This document shows positions 8,617 to 16,911 of a stretch of 64,000 bases of DNA, in pieces. Location: assembly GCA_003598175.1 (NCBI GenBank), contig QZKN01000065.1:1-64000 (forward strand), written 5' to 3'. The notes below the pieces were generated by a model. The model worked only from the letters and a program-made list of their open reading frames with translations. It was not told where the DNA came from and ran no database searches. The stretch comes from Candidatus Omnitrophota bacterium. Lineage in GTDB: Bacteria > Hinthialibacterota > Hinthialibacteria > Hinthialibacterales > Hinthialibacteraceae. Within the stretch, counting starts at the first letter, position 1; every line of letters begins with the position of its first letter. A program made the position numbers and the translations under genes.

Positions 8617-10182
8617 TTATTTTACCATATGCTTCAATGCATCCTTCATGCAATCGATCACGACATCCACCACTTCATACCCCGCCGTAAGCGGGAGTTT
8701 GGTCAACGCGCTGGGTGGACTTCCTTCTTTATAGGTTTGTACGCTGATATCCAAGCCGACATTATTTAAATAAGATGTAAACCGCTTTCCGCTTTCTAAA
8801 TCGTTAAAGTACATTCCCGCCAGATGTCTTTTTCCTTCGATGCGATGAACAATCGTGGGATAATGATCGGCGAGTACACGCAACTGTTCTTCATAGTATT
8901 CCCCGATCGCGGAGGTGATTTCCGCATTCGCTTCCGCCCAGCGAATCGTGACCAGATAGGCGAGAGAGGCCAGTTCCTCCTGCCCGTTCGTGACCAGTGC
9001 GCCGAATTGCGGCAAGGTATCCATTGTAGAACTAAAAATAATTCTTGAAGCGGGATATTCGCCGCCGGGAAATCCTTTGCCGACCACGACAAAAGTCGGT
9101 TGAATCCCGTATTCGCGATACATATACAGTTGCGGACTCCAGACGCAGGATTGGATTTCGTCGTCAATGGTGGGAACGTCGTGTTTTTTACAGAGAGCGT
9201 AAATACGCAGGATGAATTTCTCCGTCAACCGGGTGGCGCCGTAATTCATCATCACCAGTTCGTGGAAAAATCCGGCGATTTTATATTTTTCTTGTTCATA
9301 ACGGGCAAAAACCGATTCCAAATCTTCCAAATTATTGGGGCGCACGCAACGAATGAGGAAGGTTTTCTGTTTCTCGCATTGCTCGATGAAATCGGGCCAC
9401 ATGCCTCGCTGCATTTGCGCAATGACGGTCGTGCCGTGGTAATTGGCCTGGAGATTGCCCTGCTCGTCGCCGATGACGACGAGCACGGGGATACGATTAT
9501 GGTACTTCGGCTGCGGCGAATCCGCCTGCGGACGATAAAAGCGGGCCAGAACCATTTTAATGGCGGCTTCCGCCGCCAGGCTGCCGGTTTCAAGATTGAG
9601 TACTCTATTCAAAACGTCATTTTTATTTGATTGAAGCGTTTTCTCCAATGCCGCGTGATCTCCGGGCGAGATGCCGGCGGCTGTGCGGATCAATTCCTCT
9701 TCCAATTTGCGGGTGATATGGCCGCGGGTGTTATTGTGGGTCGCGTTGGGGATCCCCAGCGTCCGCGCATGGTTGATCAGATGATAACCGGGAAATCCAT
9801 GACCGAGCGGCACGTGATAATGCTCGCTTTTGGAAATCAAAAACAACCGCCCATCCTCGCCCACACGATAAAAACCCAATCCTCCCACCGGCGCAAGTGC
9901 GCGTTTCGAATGCGCGCGAAACTCGTCCGTCGTTCCTCCTTGCGCCGAATTTTTCAATGGCGGGCAGCAGACGGTTCCCACTTGCGGCAGTAGTTGGAGC
10001 AGGCGTTGTTGAAACGCCGGTGGATAAAAATCCACCTTTTCTTCCGCCAACGCTTTCATTTGTCGCGGATCGTCGCCGGCAAGAAACGATCGCGCATGGA
10101 CAACGGCTTGTATATACTCTTTTCCGAGTAAATCCTTGAGACTAAGTTTTACTGAACGAAATTTGGTTTTTCGACTGCCCAC
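8617..10182 (-). CDS. Class III PLP-dependent aminotransferase
   Basis: A 521-residue fold-type I aminotransferase. Visible features are LGHGFPGYHLINHARTLG, the ALNLETGSLAAEAAIKMVLARF region binding PLP phosphate, PTIDDEIQSCVWSP with the Asp that contacts the pyridine nitrogen, and TFVVVGKGFPGGEYPAS with the candidate Schiff-base lysine. It is longer than usual class III enzymes (about 430-460). It lies 109 bp upstream of the kinase on the same strand and probably heads the operon, suggesting an amino-sugar or amino-polyol substrate. Substrate is unknown. Confidence 0.85.
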   Translation of the reverse strand: MGSRKTKFRSVKLSLKDLLGKEYIQAVVHARSFLAGDDPRQMKALAEEKVDFYPPAFQQRLLQLLPQVGTVCCPPLKNSAQGGTTDEFRAHSKRALAPVGGLGFYRVGEDGRLFLISKSEHYHVPLGHGFPGYHLINHARTLGIPNATHNNTRGHITRKLEEELIRTAAGISPGDHAALEKTLQSNKNDVLNRVLNLETGSLAAEAAIKMVLARFYRPQADSPQPKYHNRIPVLVVIGDEQGNLQANYHGTTVIAQMQRGMWPDFIEQCEKQKTFLIRCVRPNNLEDLESVFARYEQEKYKIAGFFHELVMMNYGATRLTEKFILRIYALCKKHDVPTIDDEIQSCVWSPQLYMYREYGIQPTFVVVGKGFPGGEYPASRIIFSSTMDTLPQFGALVTNGQEELASLAYLVTIRWAEANAEITSAIGEYYEEQLRVLADHYPTIVHRIEGKRHLAGMYFNDLESGKRFTSYLNNVGLDISVQTYKEGSPPSALTKLPLTAGYEVVDVVIDCMKDALKHMVK

Positions 10183-10299
10183 CTAAGATTCCTTTCGATT
10201 CCTTTTGACTGAGTTCATGACATAAATTGGACCATCACGATCAAATATCATGCAGGAATTACAATGTGTTGAACAAGAGAAGTCAAGCAGAGGAGACGC

Positions 10300-11349
10300 T
10301 TATTTGGCCGCATTCCATTGCAGATCCAAATCGCGCATCATTTGCCGATCCAGTTCCGGTTCGCGACCGGCGGTGGTGAGATAATTGCCGATCATCATGC
10401 TGTCCGCGCCGGCGAAAAAGATCATGCTTTGCAGATCGCGCAGATTTTTTTCCCGGCCGCCGCAAATCTTGATCTCCTGGTGGGGCAGGATGAAGCGGTA
10501 GAGAGCAATCGTCATCAGGATTTCCAGTGGGGGCATGGGGCGAACCTGTTCCAGCGGAGTGCCGGGAATGGGGGAAAGGAAATTCATCGGAATCGTTTCC
10601 GGTTCGAATTCACGCAGCATCATGGCCATGTCGATGCGGTCCTCGAGCGTTTCCCCCATTCCGAAGATGCCGCCGGCGCAGAGTTTCAAGCCGCTGTCCT
10701 TGATGTTGCGCAGCGTCTGCAAACGGTCCGCGAAGGTATGGGTGGTGCAGATATTCGCGAAATAACGTTCCGAGGTTTCCAGATTGTGATGCAGTTGCGT
10801 GACGCCGCACTCGCGCAGGTATTCTGCATGTTCGCGGGTGATGCAACCGAGAGAGGCGTGCACTTCGATATCCACCTCTTCGCGTATTCGTTTTGCGATT
10901 TCGCCGATCGCTTCAAGTTCCTTCTGATTTTTGATGCCCAGACCGCTGATCACGATGCCGAACGATTCCGCGCCGTCGCGATGCGCCACGCGGGCCGCCT
11001 CCACGACGGCGTCAGGCGTCATCAGCGGGTAGACCGGAGACGTGGTTTTGAAGTGGGCGGATTGCGCGCAGAAGGAGCAGTTCTCGCTGCACGCGCCGGA
11101 TTTTGCGTTCACGATGGAACAAAGGTTGATCGTATCTCCGCGAAAGTGCTTGCGGAGACCGGCGGCGTGGTGGAATAACAGAAGCGCGTCGTCCCTGACG
11201 ATCGTGCCAATGCGGATCGCTTCGTCTCGATTGATTCTATATTGATTATGGATGATCATTGATGACAAGTCGTCCATAAAAACGGATACGGAAGTCTCGG
11301 ATTGATTTCGTTTTGGACCGGCTTTTATGGAAAAACTGCTTACTGCCAT
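10300..11349 (-). CDS. bioB: Biotin synthase
   Basis: A radical SAM enzyme that inserts sulfur into dethiobiotin, the last step of biotin synthesis. The CSENCSFC cysteine triad (CxxxCxxC) is followed by AQSAHFKT, the YPLMTPDAVVEAA stretch, HHNLETSERYF, CAGGIFGMGET and NFLSPIPGTPLE, all characteristic BioB blocks, and the late GGREKNLRDLQ arginine site for the auxiliary cluster. Length is 349 residues, with a roughly 25-residue extra N-terminus before MDDLSSM. AAGGTGTGCT precedes the ATG. It starts 11 bp after the queF stop, so the two are likely co-transcribed; no other bio genes are in view. Confidence 0.95.
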   Translation of the reverse strand: MAVSSFSIKAGPKRNQSETSVSVFMDDLSSMIIHNQYRINRDEAIRIGTIVRDDALLLFHHAAGLRKHFRGDTINLCSIVNAKSGACSENCSFCAQSAHFKTTSPVYPLMTPDAVVEAARVAHRDGAESFGIVISGLGIKNQKELEAIGEIAKRIREEVDIEVHASLGCITREHAEYLRECGVTQLHHNLETSERYFANICTTHTFADRLQTLRNIKDSGLKLCAGGIFGMGETLEDRIDMAMMLREFEPETIPMNFLSPIPGTPLEQVRPMPPLEILMTIALYRFILPHQEIKICGGREKNLRDLQSMIFFAGADSMMIGNYLTTAGREPELDRQMMRDLDLQWNAAK

Positions 11350-11360
11350 AGCACACCTTA

Positions 11361-11705
11361 TTATTTCTCATATACCGCGCTCACAACGGTGCTGATGCCG
11401 CCGCGCGCGTTGAAATCGCCCTCCACCTTCATCCAAATCGGTTCGCAGGCCTTGACGAGGTCGTCTAATATTTTGTTTGTCGCCATTTCGTAAAAAATAC
11501 CTTCGTTGCGGTAGGCGAACAGATAAAATTTCAAGGCTTTCAGTTCGAGGCATTTTTTGTCGGGTATATATTCGATGCGGATCATTCCGAAATCCGGATT
11601 GCCCGTGATGGGACAAACGGAAGTGAATTCCGGGCAGGTAATGGCAATTTTATAACGCCTGCCGGGATAGGCGTTATCGAAGGTTTCCAGTTGACTCATT
11701 TGCAT
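11361..11705 (-). CDS. queF: 7-cyano-7-deazaguanine (preQ0) reductase, short type
   Basis: QueF reduces the nitrile of preQ0 to preQ1 with NADPH in queuosine biosynthesis. The 114-residue protein is the single-domain T-fold form. It has TSVCPITGNPDFG with the catalytic cysteine, ELKALKFYLFAYRNEGIFYE with the QueF motif and conserved Glu, and the downstream MKVEGDFNARGGI. It may start at the ATG at 11699 (MSQLETF), which has better spacing from AAAGG. It precedes bioB closely. I searched the upstream 100 bp for a preQ1 riboswitch and saw no convincing pseudoknot. Confidence 0.93.
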   Translation of the reverse strand: MQMSQLETFDNAYPGRRYKIAITCPEFTSVCPITGNPDFGMIRIEYIPDKKCLELKALKFYLFAYRNEGIFYEMATNKILDDLVKACEPIWMKVEGDFNARGGISTVVSAVYEK

Positions 11706-12075
11706 AAACCTTTTTTATAGTTTTTTGATGACCGACCGACTCGATGTCTGTATTATTGCTTGTTTGCAGCGATCATTCCAGTTGATTTCTCACTCGTGGA
11801 TTGAATGAACGGTGTGTTTGCGATTGTGGCAAAACCAGACAGACCCATCGTCATCCACTTCACGGATCAGTGTACATCCGAGACGTCAATTTGGGTATGC
11901 TACACGATCCCATGCGGAACATATTATCTTCTACGCCCCTTTTCCACCCTGCACGGATTGCGGCTATACTACGAAAATATTGTGGGTAGAGCAAGCGTCC
12001 CGCTTGCGGGAACAACGCAGGCGAGACGCCAGCTCCACCCACGTTTAATCTAAAAAAATTGTATCACCAACGATC
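11706..12075. other. Intergenic region between queF and the membrane-protein pair
   Basis: About 370 bp between divergent genes. Short frames exist on both strands but none has a Shine-Dalgarno with protein-like composition. The right half carries a dispersed palindromic repeat (listed separately). Promoters for both flanking units presumably lie here but no strong sigma-70 pair stood out. Confidence 0.5.
11982..12043. repeat. Dispersed palindromic repeat, GGGTAGAGCAAGCGTCC type
   Basis: The segment starts GTGGGTAGAGCAAGCG and ends CACCCACG, with internal inverted pieces (CAAGCGTCCCGCTTG and GGCGAGACGCC). Related copies occur at about 46888-46950 and 56826-56877. All three are intergenic, consistent with a REP/MITE-like dispersed element. 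Confidence 0.7.
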
Positions 12076-12717
12076 ATGCCGACAACGCATCCATCTCGAT
12101 TCCTTCTAATTTTAGAAATTTGTTGTTTTGTTCTGATTGCGCTGTTTTGTTTGGGCGCATGGTGGACAAAGCCAGCGCCGATTTTTTCGTTGCGGAGCGG
12201 CCTGGATGAGCCGGATCAGGGTCGGCTGAAGCGCGTTTCCAATTACGATGCGTTCGAATTCGTGGATTTGCGTCTTCCTCCCCATTTTGTGGCTCATTTC
12301 GGGAAGGACGCCCTCCCTGCCCTGCGCCTGTATCGCGCCGCTTCTTCCACAGCGGCAATGGCGGAACAAGCCAATCATCTTTCGTTTGATTTGCATAAGA
12401 TTCTGCGCAACGCCGGCATGGATACGGAAAAAGCGTTTGGCTTGTTTTTTTATGTCGTAGGGATGAATCAACGCGAAGGTGTTTTTCGCGCGACGATTCG
12501 TATTCCTTCGCGCCGAACCCCTTTTCTGAAACTCGGACCACAAATTCCGGCGGGTGGCATGATTTGGCGGGATTGTTTTTCGTGTATTCCCTCCGCGCCG
12601 GAACACACCGTGATGGAAATCGACGCGTTTTCAGCGGAGGCAAAAGGGTATATTTGTGACGTGGTCCTGTATGCGGCGCCGGGATTGTTATTATGGGCAG
12701 GGGAGGCGAGGGAATGA
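12076..12717 (+). CDS. Membrane-anchored protein of unknown function
   Basis: A 213-residue protein with one N-terminal hydrophobic helix (FLLILEICCFVLIALFCLGAW) and a predicted extracytoplasmic remainder ending in another apolar stretch (VVLYAAPGLLLW). I do not recognise a family. Two cysteines lie close together in WRDCFSCIP. Its stop overlaps the start of the next gene by four bases, so the two are translationally coupled and probably form a functional pair at the membrane, perhaps in cell-surface polymer handling; that role is a guess from context. Confidence 0.7.
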   Translation: MPTTHPSRFLLILEICCFVLIALFCLGAWWTKPAPIFSLRSGLDEPDQGRLKRVSNYDAFEFVDLRLPPHFVAHFGKDALPALRLYRAASSTAAMAEQANHLSFDLHKILRNAGMDTEKAFGLFFYVVGMNQREGVFRATIRIPSRRTPFLKLGPQIPAGGMIWRDCFSCIPSAPEHTVMEIDAFSAEAKGYICDVVLYAAPGLLLWAGEARE

Positions 12718-13838
12718 TGCGTTCGGAGCATGTGTGGGTATTGTTTTTATTTCTCATCGTCACGGTGATTTTGTCCGTTCGTTTTCTGTCGATCGACCAC
12801 AGCGCGACGGCGGAATGGGGATACGTCAATGCGGGCGCGATCAATCCATATTATGGCATTTCTCGGCCTTTTGGGTATCGTTTGTTGATGCCGGTTTTCT
12901 TGAACGTGGTGGGAATCGTTCCCAAACCGGGCGAGCCGTGGATACCGGTTCCTGCTGCCGTGTTGATGTGTGTACTATTTTATGCCTTTCTGCGCGCCGT
13001 CGGTTTTTCCCGTTGCGAATCCACATTTGCCGCTCTTTTTCTTTCGCTGTCCGGCGGAATGATCGATATATTGAAAGATTTCGGGATTAATAACACGGAC
13101 GCCAGCGCGCATATCTTCATCCTGTTGGCATTGTGGGCGATGGCGCGTCGCGTGGACGCTCTATTTTCTTTTTCCGTCATGCTCGGCGTCTTCAATCGCG
13201 AATGGGCGTTGGTGTTGCTGCCCGCCTGGTATCTTTTTTTTTACGGCTTTCGTGTTTCCGGTTTGTCGATCCTGCGATTCCTGCGCGTCTCCCTCCCCTC
13301 TATCGCGGTGTATTGGATGGTGCGAACGATTTATTTTCCTCATTGTGCGCTGGGAGTAATGGGTAGCGATCTGAGCGCAATCATGCCGCCATCGGAAACC
13401 ACAACGCTTTTTTATTATTGGACCGAGCTGCAAACAATCGATTGGTCGTTGTTCACGAATCGATTGGTATCGCGAAATTTTTACGAATTTGGATTGATCG
13501 CATTGCTTCCCTTCGCCGTTCGCGCCTTTCCTTTCCTTCTCGACGGCTGGAAACGGGTTTGTATTTATTACGTTTTTATTTGTATTCTGCAATTTACCGT
13601 TGCCGCCGACATCTGGCGGCTTGCATTTTATCTGTTTCCGGTTTTGATTCCTGTATTTGTATTGTGGTTGCGTTGGATTGGGGAGCAGTTGGGCTCTCGA
13701 GTGCAAGTCATCGCAGGAGGGTTAACGTCAATCCTTGTTTTAAAATGGCCGGAATCCATTTGGATGTTTTTCGTCAGTTTGGTTACCTGTTTGGGAGTGG
13801 AACAGTATCGAAGATATTCCTTAAAAATAAAAATATAA
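12714..13838 (+). CDS. Polytopic membrane protein (glycosyltransferase C-like)
   Basis: About 374 residues with roughly nine hydrophobic helices. The N-terminal region (helix, loop with INPYYGISRPFGYRLLMP, further helices) resembles the architecture of GT-C/ArnT-like or DUF-type polytopic proteins that use lipid-linked sugars, but no diagnostic DxD/DE motif pair is secure. An ATG at 12714 overlaps the upstream stop (ATGA) and follows GGGGAGGCGAGGG; an adjacent ATG at 12717 is equivalent. Function is not assigned. Confidence 0.7.
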   Translation: MMRSEHVWVLFLFLIVTVILSVRFLSIDHSATAEWGYVNAGAINPYYGISRPFGYRLLMPVFLNVVGIVPKPGEPWIPVPAAVLMCVLFYAFLRAVGFSRCESTFAALFLSLSGGMIDILKDFGINNTDASAHIFILLALWAMARRVDALFSFSVMLGVFNREWALVLLPAWYLFFYGFRVSGLSILRFLRVSLPSIAVYWMVRTIYFPHCALGVMGSDLSAIMPPSETTTLFYYWTELQTIDWSLFTNRLVSRNFYEFGLIALLPFAVRAFPFLLDGWKRVCIYYVFICILQFTVAADIWRLAFYLFPVLIPVFVLWLRWIGEQLGSRVQVIAGGLTSILVLKWPESIWMFFVSLVTCLGVEQYRRYSLKIKI

Positions 13839-14016
13839 AAATTTTTTATGCGCCCTTGTATATCGATTTGTCCGTAGTGTGGACTTCTTGCCTGCATTGC
13901 AGCTGCTATCGAGATGTTAGCTTGACCGTAGACGGAAAGAAATTGAGGGGAATCAATAATTCTGCTTATGCTTTAAACCATCAAGGTGTAGATTTACTAA
14001 AAAGAGACTAAATCAT

Positions 14017-14244
14017 TTAGAGGTAACGTTCAAACTCTTCACGGCTAATCCCCACATCGTGTTTCAAAATCTTCTGTAAAAGCCCCTTATCAATACACTC
14101 ACCGGGATGATTCGGTACAACCGTTGTTCTCCCGTTCGGGTGCTCAAAAAACATGTGGCTTCCCTTCTGACGCTTCAACACAAATCCCAGCCGCTCCAAC
14201 GCCCTGCACAACTATCTTGCCGAAACTAAAGGTAGCCTACTCAT
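14017..14244 (-). pseudogene. hicA: hicA toxin with in-frame stop at codon 11
   Basis: Reading from the ATG at 14244, which overlaps the hicB stop (ATGA), gives MSRLPLVSAR, then TAG at 14212-14214. The frame then resumes as LCRALERLGFVLKRQKGSHMFFEHPNGRTTVVPNHPGE through to EEFERYL. Both sides match HicA, an mRNA interferase with a dsRBD-like fold whose catalytic His lies in the GSHxxF motif, which is intact. So the toxin gene is interrupted by a single nonsense codon. A TTG right after the stop could restart translation and give a 64-residue protein lacking the first strand. Confidence 0.8.
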
Positions 14245-14444
14245 ACTTGAATCTGCGCAAGTCCAACAAACGTTGTAAGAACCTCAGGCTTCTCCTCAAG
14301 ATACAGTTCAATAGCCTCACGCGTACGCACCAAAAGTTCATCATACGTCCTGGCCTGGGTGTGACAACCCGAAAGTTCCACGACATCACTCACAAGAAAT
14401 CCGTCCAGTCCCTGCTCTACAATGACCGTAAAAGTTTGTTTCAT
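14241..14444 (-). CDS. hicB: HicB antitoxin
   Basis: A 67-residue partial-RNase-H-fold antitoxin: MKQTFTVIVEQGLDGFLVSDVVELSGCHTQARTYDELLVRTREAIELYLEE. The ELxGCHTQ-T--E motif is the family signature. The C-terminal DNA-binding extension found in longer HicB proteins is absent. The start at 14444 is chosen because homologues begin at this Met. It precedes hicA (antitoxin first) with a four-base overlap. Since hicA is damaged, this antitoxin may now be free of its partner. Confidence 0.85.
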   Translation of the reverse strand: MKQTFTVIVEQGLDGFLVSDVVELSGCHTQARTYDELLVRTREAIELYLEEKPEVLTTFVGLAQIQV

Positions 14445-15341
14445 TCTAAAACACTCCGCTAAACAAACAACAAATTGCTTCAGTCCACTTGCACCAACCG
14501 AACCCAAAAAAGACCTGCGATTACGCATCATAATTTCCCATCGTAATCAAACGATAGCATTATATCCGCGAATGAGAAACCATCATAGGCGGCAATCGGC
14601 CGCGTTCCGCACGTTCTAAGCCCCTCCGTCCCCCACGCCATGTACTGCGTCAGACGAGTTGTCGAGATACAGTCATTTCAGCTCGTATCGCATGACAATG
14701 GCTCTATGCGCCGCTCAATCCAGGCCCTAAATACGTTCTCCAATCCAATTACCCAGCCGGCAAAAAAGTTCTGATGAAAAATCCATTCGACGTGTGTACT
14801 TGAAACCTCTGCGTCGATTTCCTTGTATTTCGACATCTCGGTCGTGTATCGTGAATCCTATAATTTAAAATTATGGACATTTCTTGATTTTACTTTTAAT
14901 GCCTAATGCGCCATTTTTGTTCTTCAGTTTTTTTATCAGGTGTTTCAAAAACCACGTCCCGGTTATAGCCGTTTTATCGTTCCCATGTCACTGGTTAGGA
15001 CAAAATGGTGTCAATCTCGATTTTTTTTGAGGCGGTTAGAATTTCAATCCCTGCTAATTTTCCTTTCGCGGTTGTATCGATACGGTGGGCGCTACGTGGT
15101 TGATATGATGTGGAATATTCATAGAAAAATATGAAACATCGCGGGAAAATCGGGATAGATAATGAATAGAGGAGTCGAACGTTCTTGATTGAGGAGTGAT
15201 AAAACATAAAAATTGCGTGTACTCGACAGGGAGACGTTCACGGAGGCGGGGAAATCGATTCGATTGGAGGATATAATGATTCAAGTTCCAATCAATCAAA
15301 CGGTTACGTAAAATCATGCGAACGATTGAACACTCGAAAAA
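14445..15341. other. Long non-coding stretch between hicB and the ECF sigma gene
   Basis: About 900 bp with no convincing gene. Frames on both strands are short and lack ribosome sites. Near the right end are two mini-frames in front of the sigma gene: 15276-15311, an 11-codon frame MIQVPINQTVT after GGAGGATATA, and 15316-15345, nine codons whose TGA overlaps the TTG start of the sigma factor. The rest shows only AT-rich patches such as 14860-14880. Confidence 0.5.
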
Positions 15342-15956
15342 TTGAAAAAGACCAGATTGGGCGCGGCGTTGTCAGATACACGATCCCAAAAAGAAATCAG
15401 CGAAGGATTTCGGCGCGGTGAACGCTGGGCGTTCGATGCGGTCGCACGCAAGTATTTTGCGTATTTGGTCAATTTCATCGCGAATTTACTGCACGACCGC
15501 GATCGGGCGGTGGAATTGGCGCAGGAAGCGTTTTTTCTCGCCTGCCGGGCGCATGCACGGCTGGATCCGAAACGAGACGTGTCGCCCTGGTTGTTTCAAA
15601 TCGCCCGCAATCTGGCGTATAAGGAGTATAACAAGCGGCAGGTACAGCATTATGTTTCGCTCGAGGAAGTGATGGATGATTCACACGTGGAACCGGAAGC
15701 GGACAACGCCGATCCTCGCCAGGAATCGGTGAAGCAGGAATTGCAGCAGCGAGTGGACCGCGCCATCCGGCGACTGAAACCGAAATATCGCGACGTGCTG
15801 ATCCTTCGCATGATGCAAGGACTGCCGGGCGAGCGGGCGGCGGAGATGTTGAAAATCCCACTCGCCACCGTCAACACGCGCCTGCATCGCGCATTGAAAC
15901 ATCTTCGTTATTATGCGCAGCAAGAGGGAATTCAGGAAGATGAGGTGTTTTCATGA
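15342..15956 (+). CDS. ECF-type RNA polymerase sigma factor
   Basis: A 204-residue sigma-70 family regulator. Region 2 is seen at FRRGERWAFDAVARKYFAYLVNFIANLLHDRDRAVELAQEAFFLACRAHARLDP, including the DRAVELAQEAF core-binding helix. Region 4 is RLKPKYRDVLILRMMQGLPGERAAEMLKIPLATVNTRLHRALKHLR, a helix-turn-helix for the -35 element. The start appears to be TTG at 15342, overlapping the stop of a nine-codon upstream frame (TTGA). Its stop overlaps the ATG of the anti-sigma gene, so the pair is coupled and the sigma is presumably held inactive until a signal reaches the membrane. Confidence 0.9.
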   Translation: MKKTRLGAALSDTRSQKEISEGFRRGERWAFDAVARKYFAYLVNFIANLLHDRDRAVELAQEAFFLACRAHARLDPKRDVSPWLFQIARNLAYKEYNKRQVQHYVSLEEVMDDSHVEPEADNADPRQESVKQELQQRVDRAIRRLKPKYRDVLILRMMQGLPGERAAEMLKIPLATVNTRLHRALKHLRYYAQQEGIQEDEVFS

Positions 15957-16909
15957 AATGTAGGGACGTGAAAAAAGAACTGCCCACGCTGATCGCCGAT
16001 GGTCGGCAGAACTCATTGCCGGAACCGTGCGCCGCTCATCTGCAAACGTGCGATTCCTGCCGTAACGAATGGAAACGCCTTACGGGATGGGGACGGATGC
16101 TGGCTTCAAAAGAAAAATGGACGCCGGAAGAAGGTTTTTTCGAACGCCTGGTCGAAACCGGTATGCGGGAAAAACGCCGCGCCGTTTTGACAGAGTCTGT
16201 AGCGCGGGAAATGGATGCCCAACCATTTAATCTTCTGGAATTTTTGCGCCGTCCCTTGCATTTACCTCGCATGGTTCCCGCAACGCTTCTCATTACCGTT
16301 TTTTTGATTCCCATTTACTTTTTCATCTCCCAACAATGGAACACAATCGGTAATTTCGACTATGCGTTCGGCAGCGTGTTTGCGCATTCCACGTCCCGCA
16401 TGGACGCCGATAAAGGAAACGCGATCGTGAAAGGCACCGGCATTCAAACCGCGCAGGGAGCGGAAAGCATCGTGAAGTTGAAAGGCGGAACGGAAATCCT
16501 GATTTCTTCGTTGAGTCGAATCGCCATTGACGACGCGCGCACCGTGCATCTGGAACACGGCAAAGCCTTTTTTGACGTGCTGAAAGGACAAGGACAATTT
16601 AAAATACACGTCCCCGACGGCGAAATTCTCGTGCTGGGCACCGCGTTTGCCGTCGAAGTCAATCCGGAAGGGACGATCGTCACCGTCACGCGCGGCAGCG
16701 TGCAAATCAGCGGCGCCAACCAATCCCAAAAAATCAACGGTGGCTACGAAGGCATTTTGCGCCGAAACACGCCGCCGGTCATGCGGGAAGCGCAGTTGCT
16801 GCAACAAACCCATCGCTGGGTCGGCAGCCTGCGAAACCGACGCAGCGAAGAGGAATTACTTAAATACTATCCCTCGCTTGCCGTCAAACCGACGCCGGTG
16901 AATCGATAA
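15953..16909 (+). CDS. Membrane anti-sigma factor with zinc-finger and FecR domain
   Basis: 318 residues. The cytosolic N-terminus carries a zinc anti-sigma motif (HLQTCDSCRNEWKRL, HxxxCxxC). One transmembrane helix follows near residues 105-125 (VPATLLITVFLIPIYFF). The outer part is a FecR domain (GIQTAQGAESIVKLKGGTEILISSLSRIAI, HLEHGKAFFDVLKGQGQFKIHVPDGEILVLGTAFAVEV, VTRGSVQIS). The protein should sequester the upstream sigma factor and sense an extracytoplasmic cue. Combining a ZAS finger and FecR domain in one chain is compact. No TonB receptor gene is adjacent. Overlap with the sigma gene is four bases. Confidence 0.88.
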   Translation: MKCRDVKKELPTLIADGRQNSLPEPCAAHLQTCDSCRNEWKRLTGWGRMLASKEKWTPEEGFFERLVETGMREKRRAVLTESVAREMDAQPFNLLEFLRRPLHLPRMVPATLLITVFLIPIYFFISQQWNTIGNFDYAFGSVFAHSTSRMDADKGNAIVKGTGIQTAQGAESIVKLKGGTEILISSLSRIAIDDARTVHLEHGKAFFDVLKGQGQFKIHVPDGEILVLGTAFAVEVNPEGTIVTVTRGSVQISGANQSQKINGGYEGILRRNTPPVMREAQLLQQTHRWVGSLRNRRSEEELLKYYPSLAVKPTPVNR

Positions 16910-16911
16910 TC

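Noticed and set aside
11706-11800. preQ1 riboswitch before queF
   Set aside because: No convincing H-type pseudoknot or aptamer consensus was visible; only a T-rich stretch.
11801-12053. Three overlapping plus-strand frames between queF and the membrane gene
   Set aside because: Composition is not protein-like, no ribosome site is clear, and the end of the region is a dispersed repeat.
12074-12844. A 256-codon minus-strand frame
   Set aside because: It is the shadow of the membrane-protein genes on the plus strand; residues are low-complexity Pro/Thr/Arg-rich with no motif.
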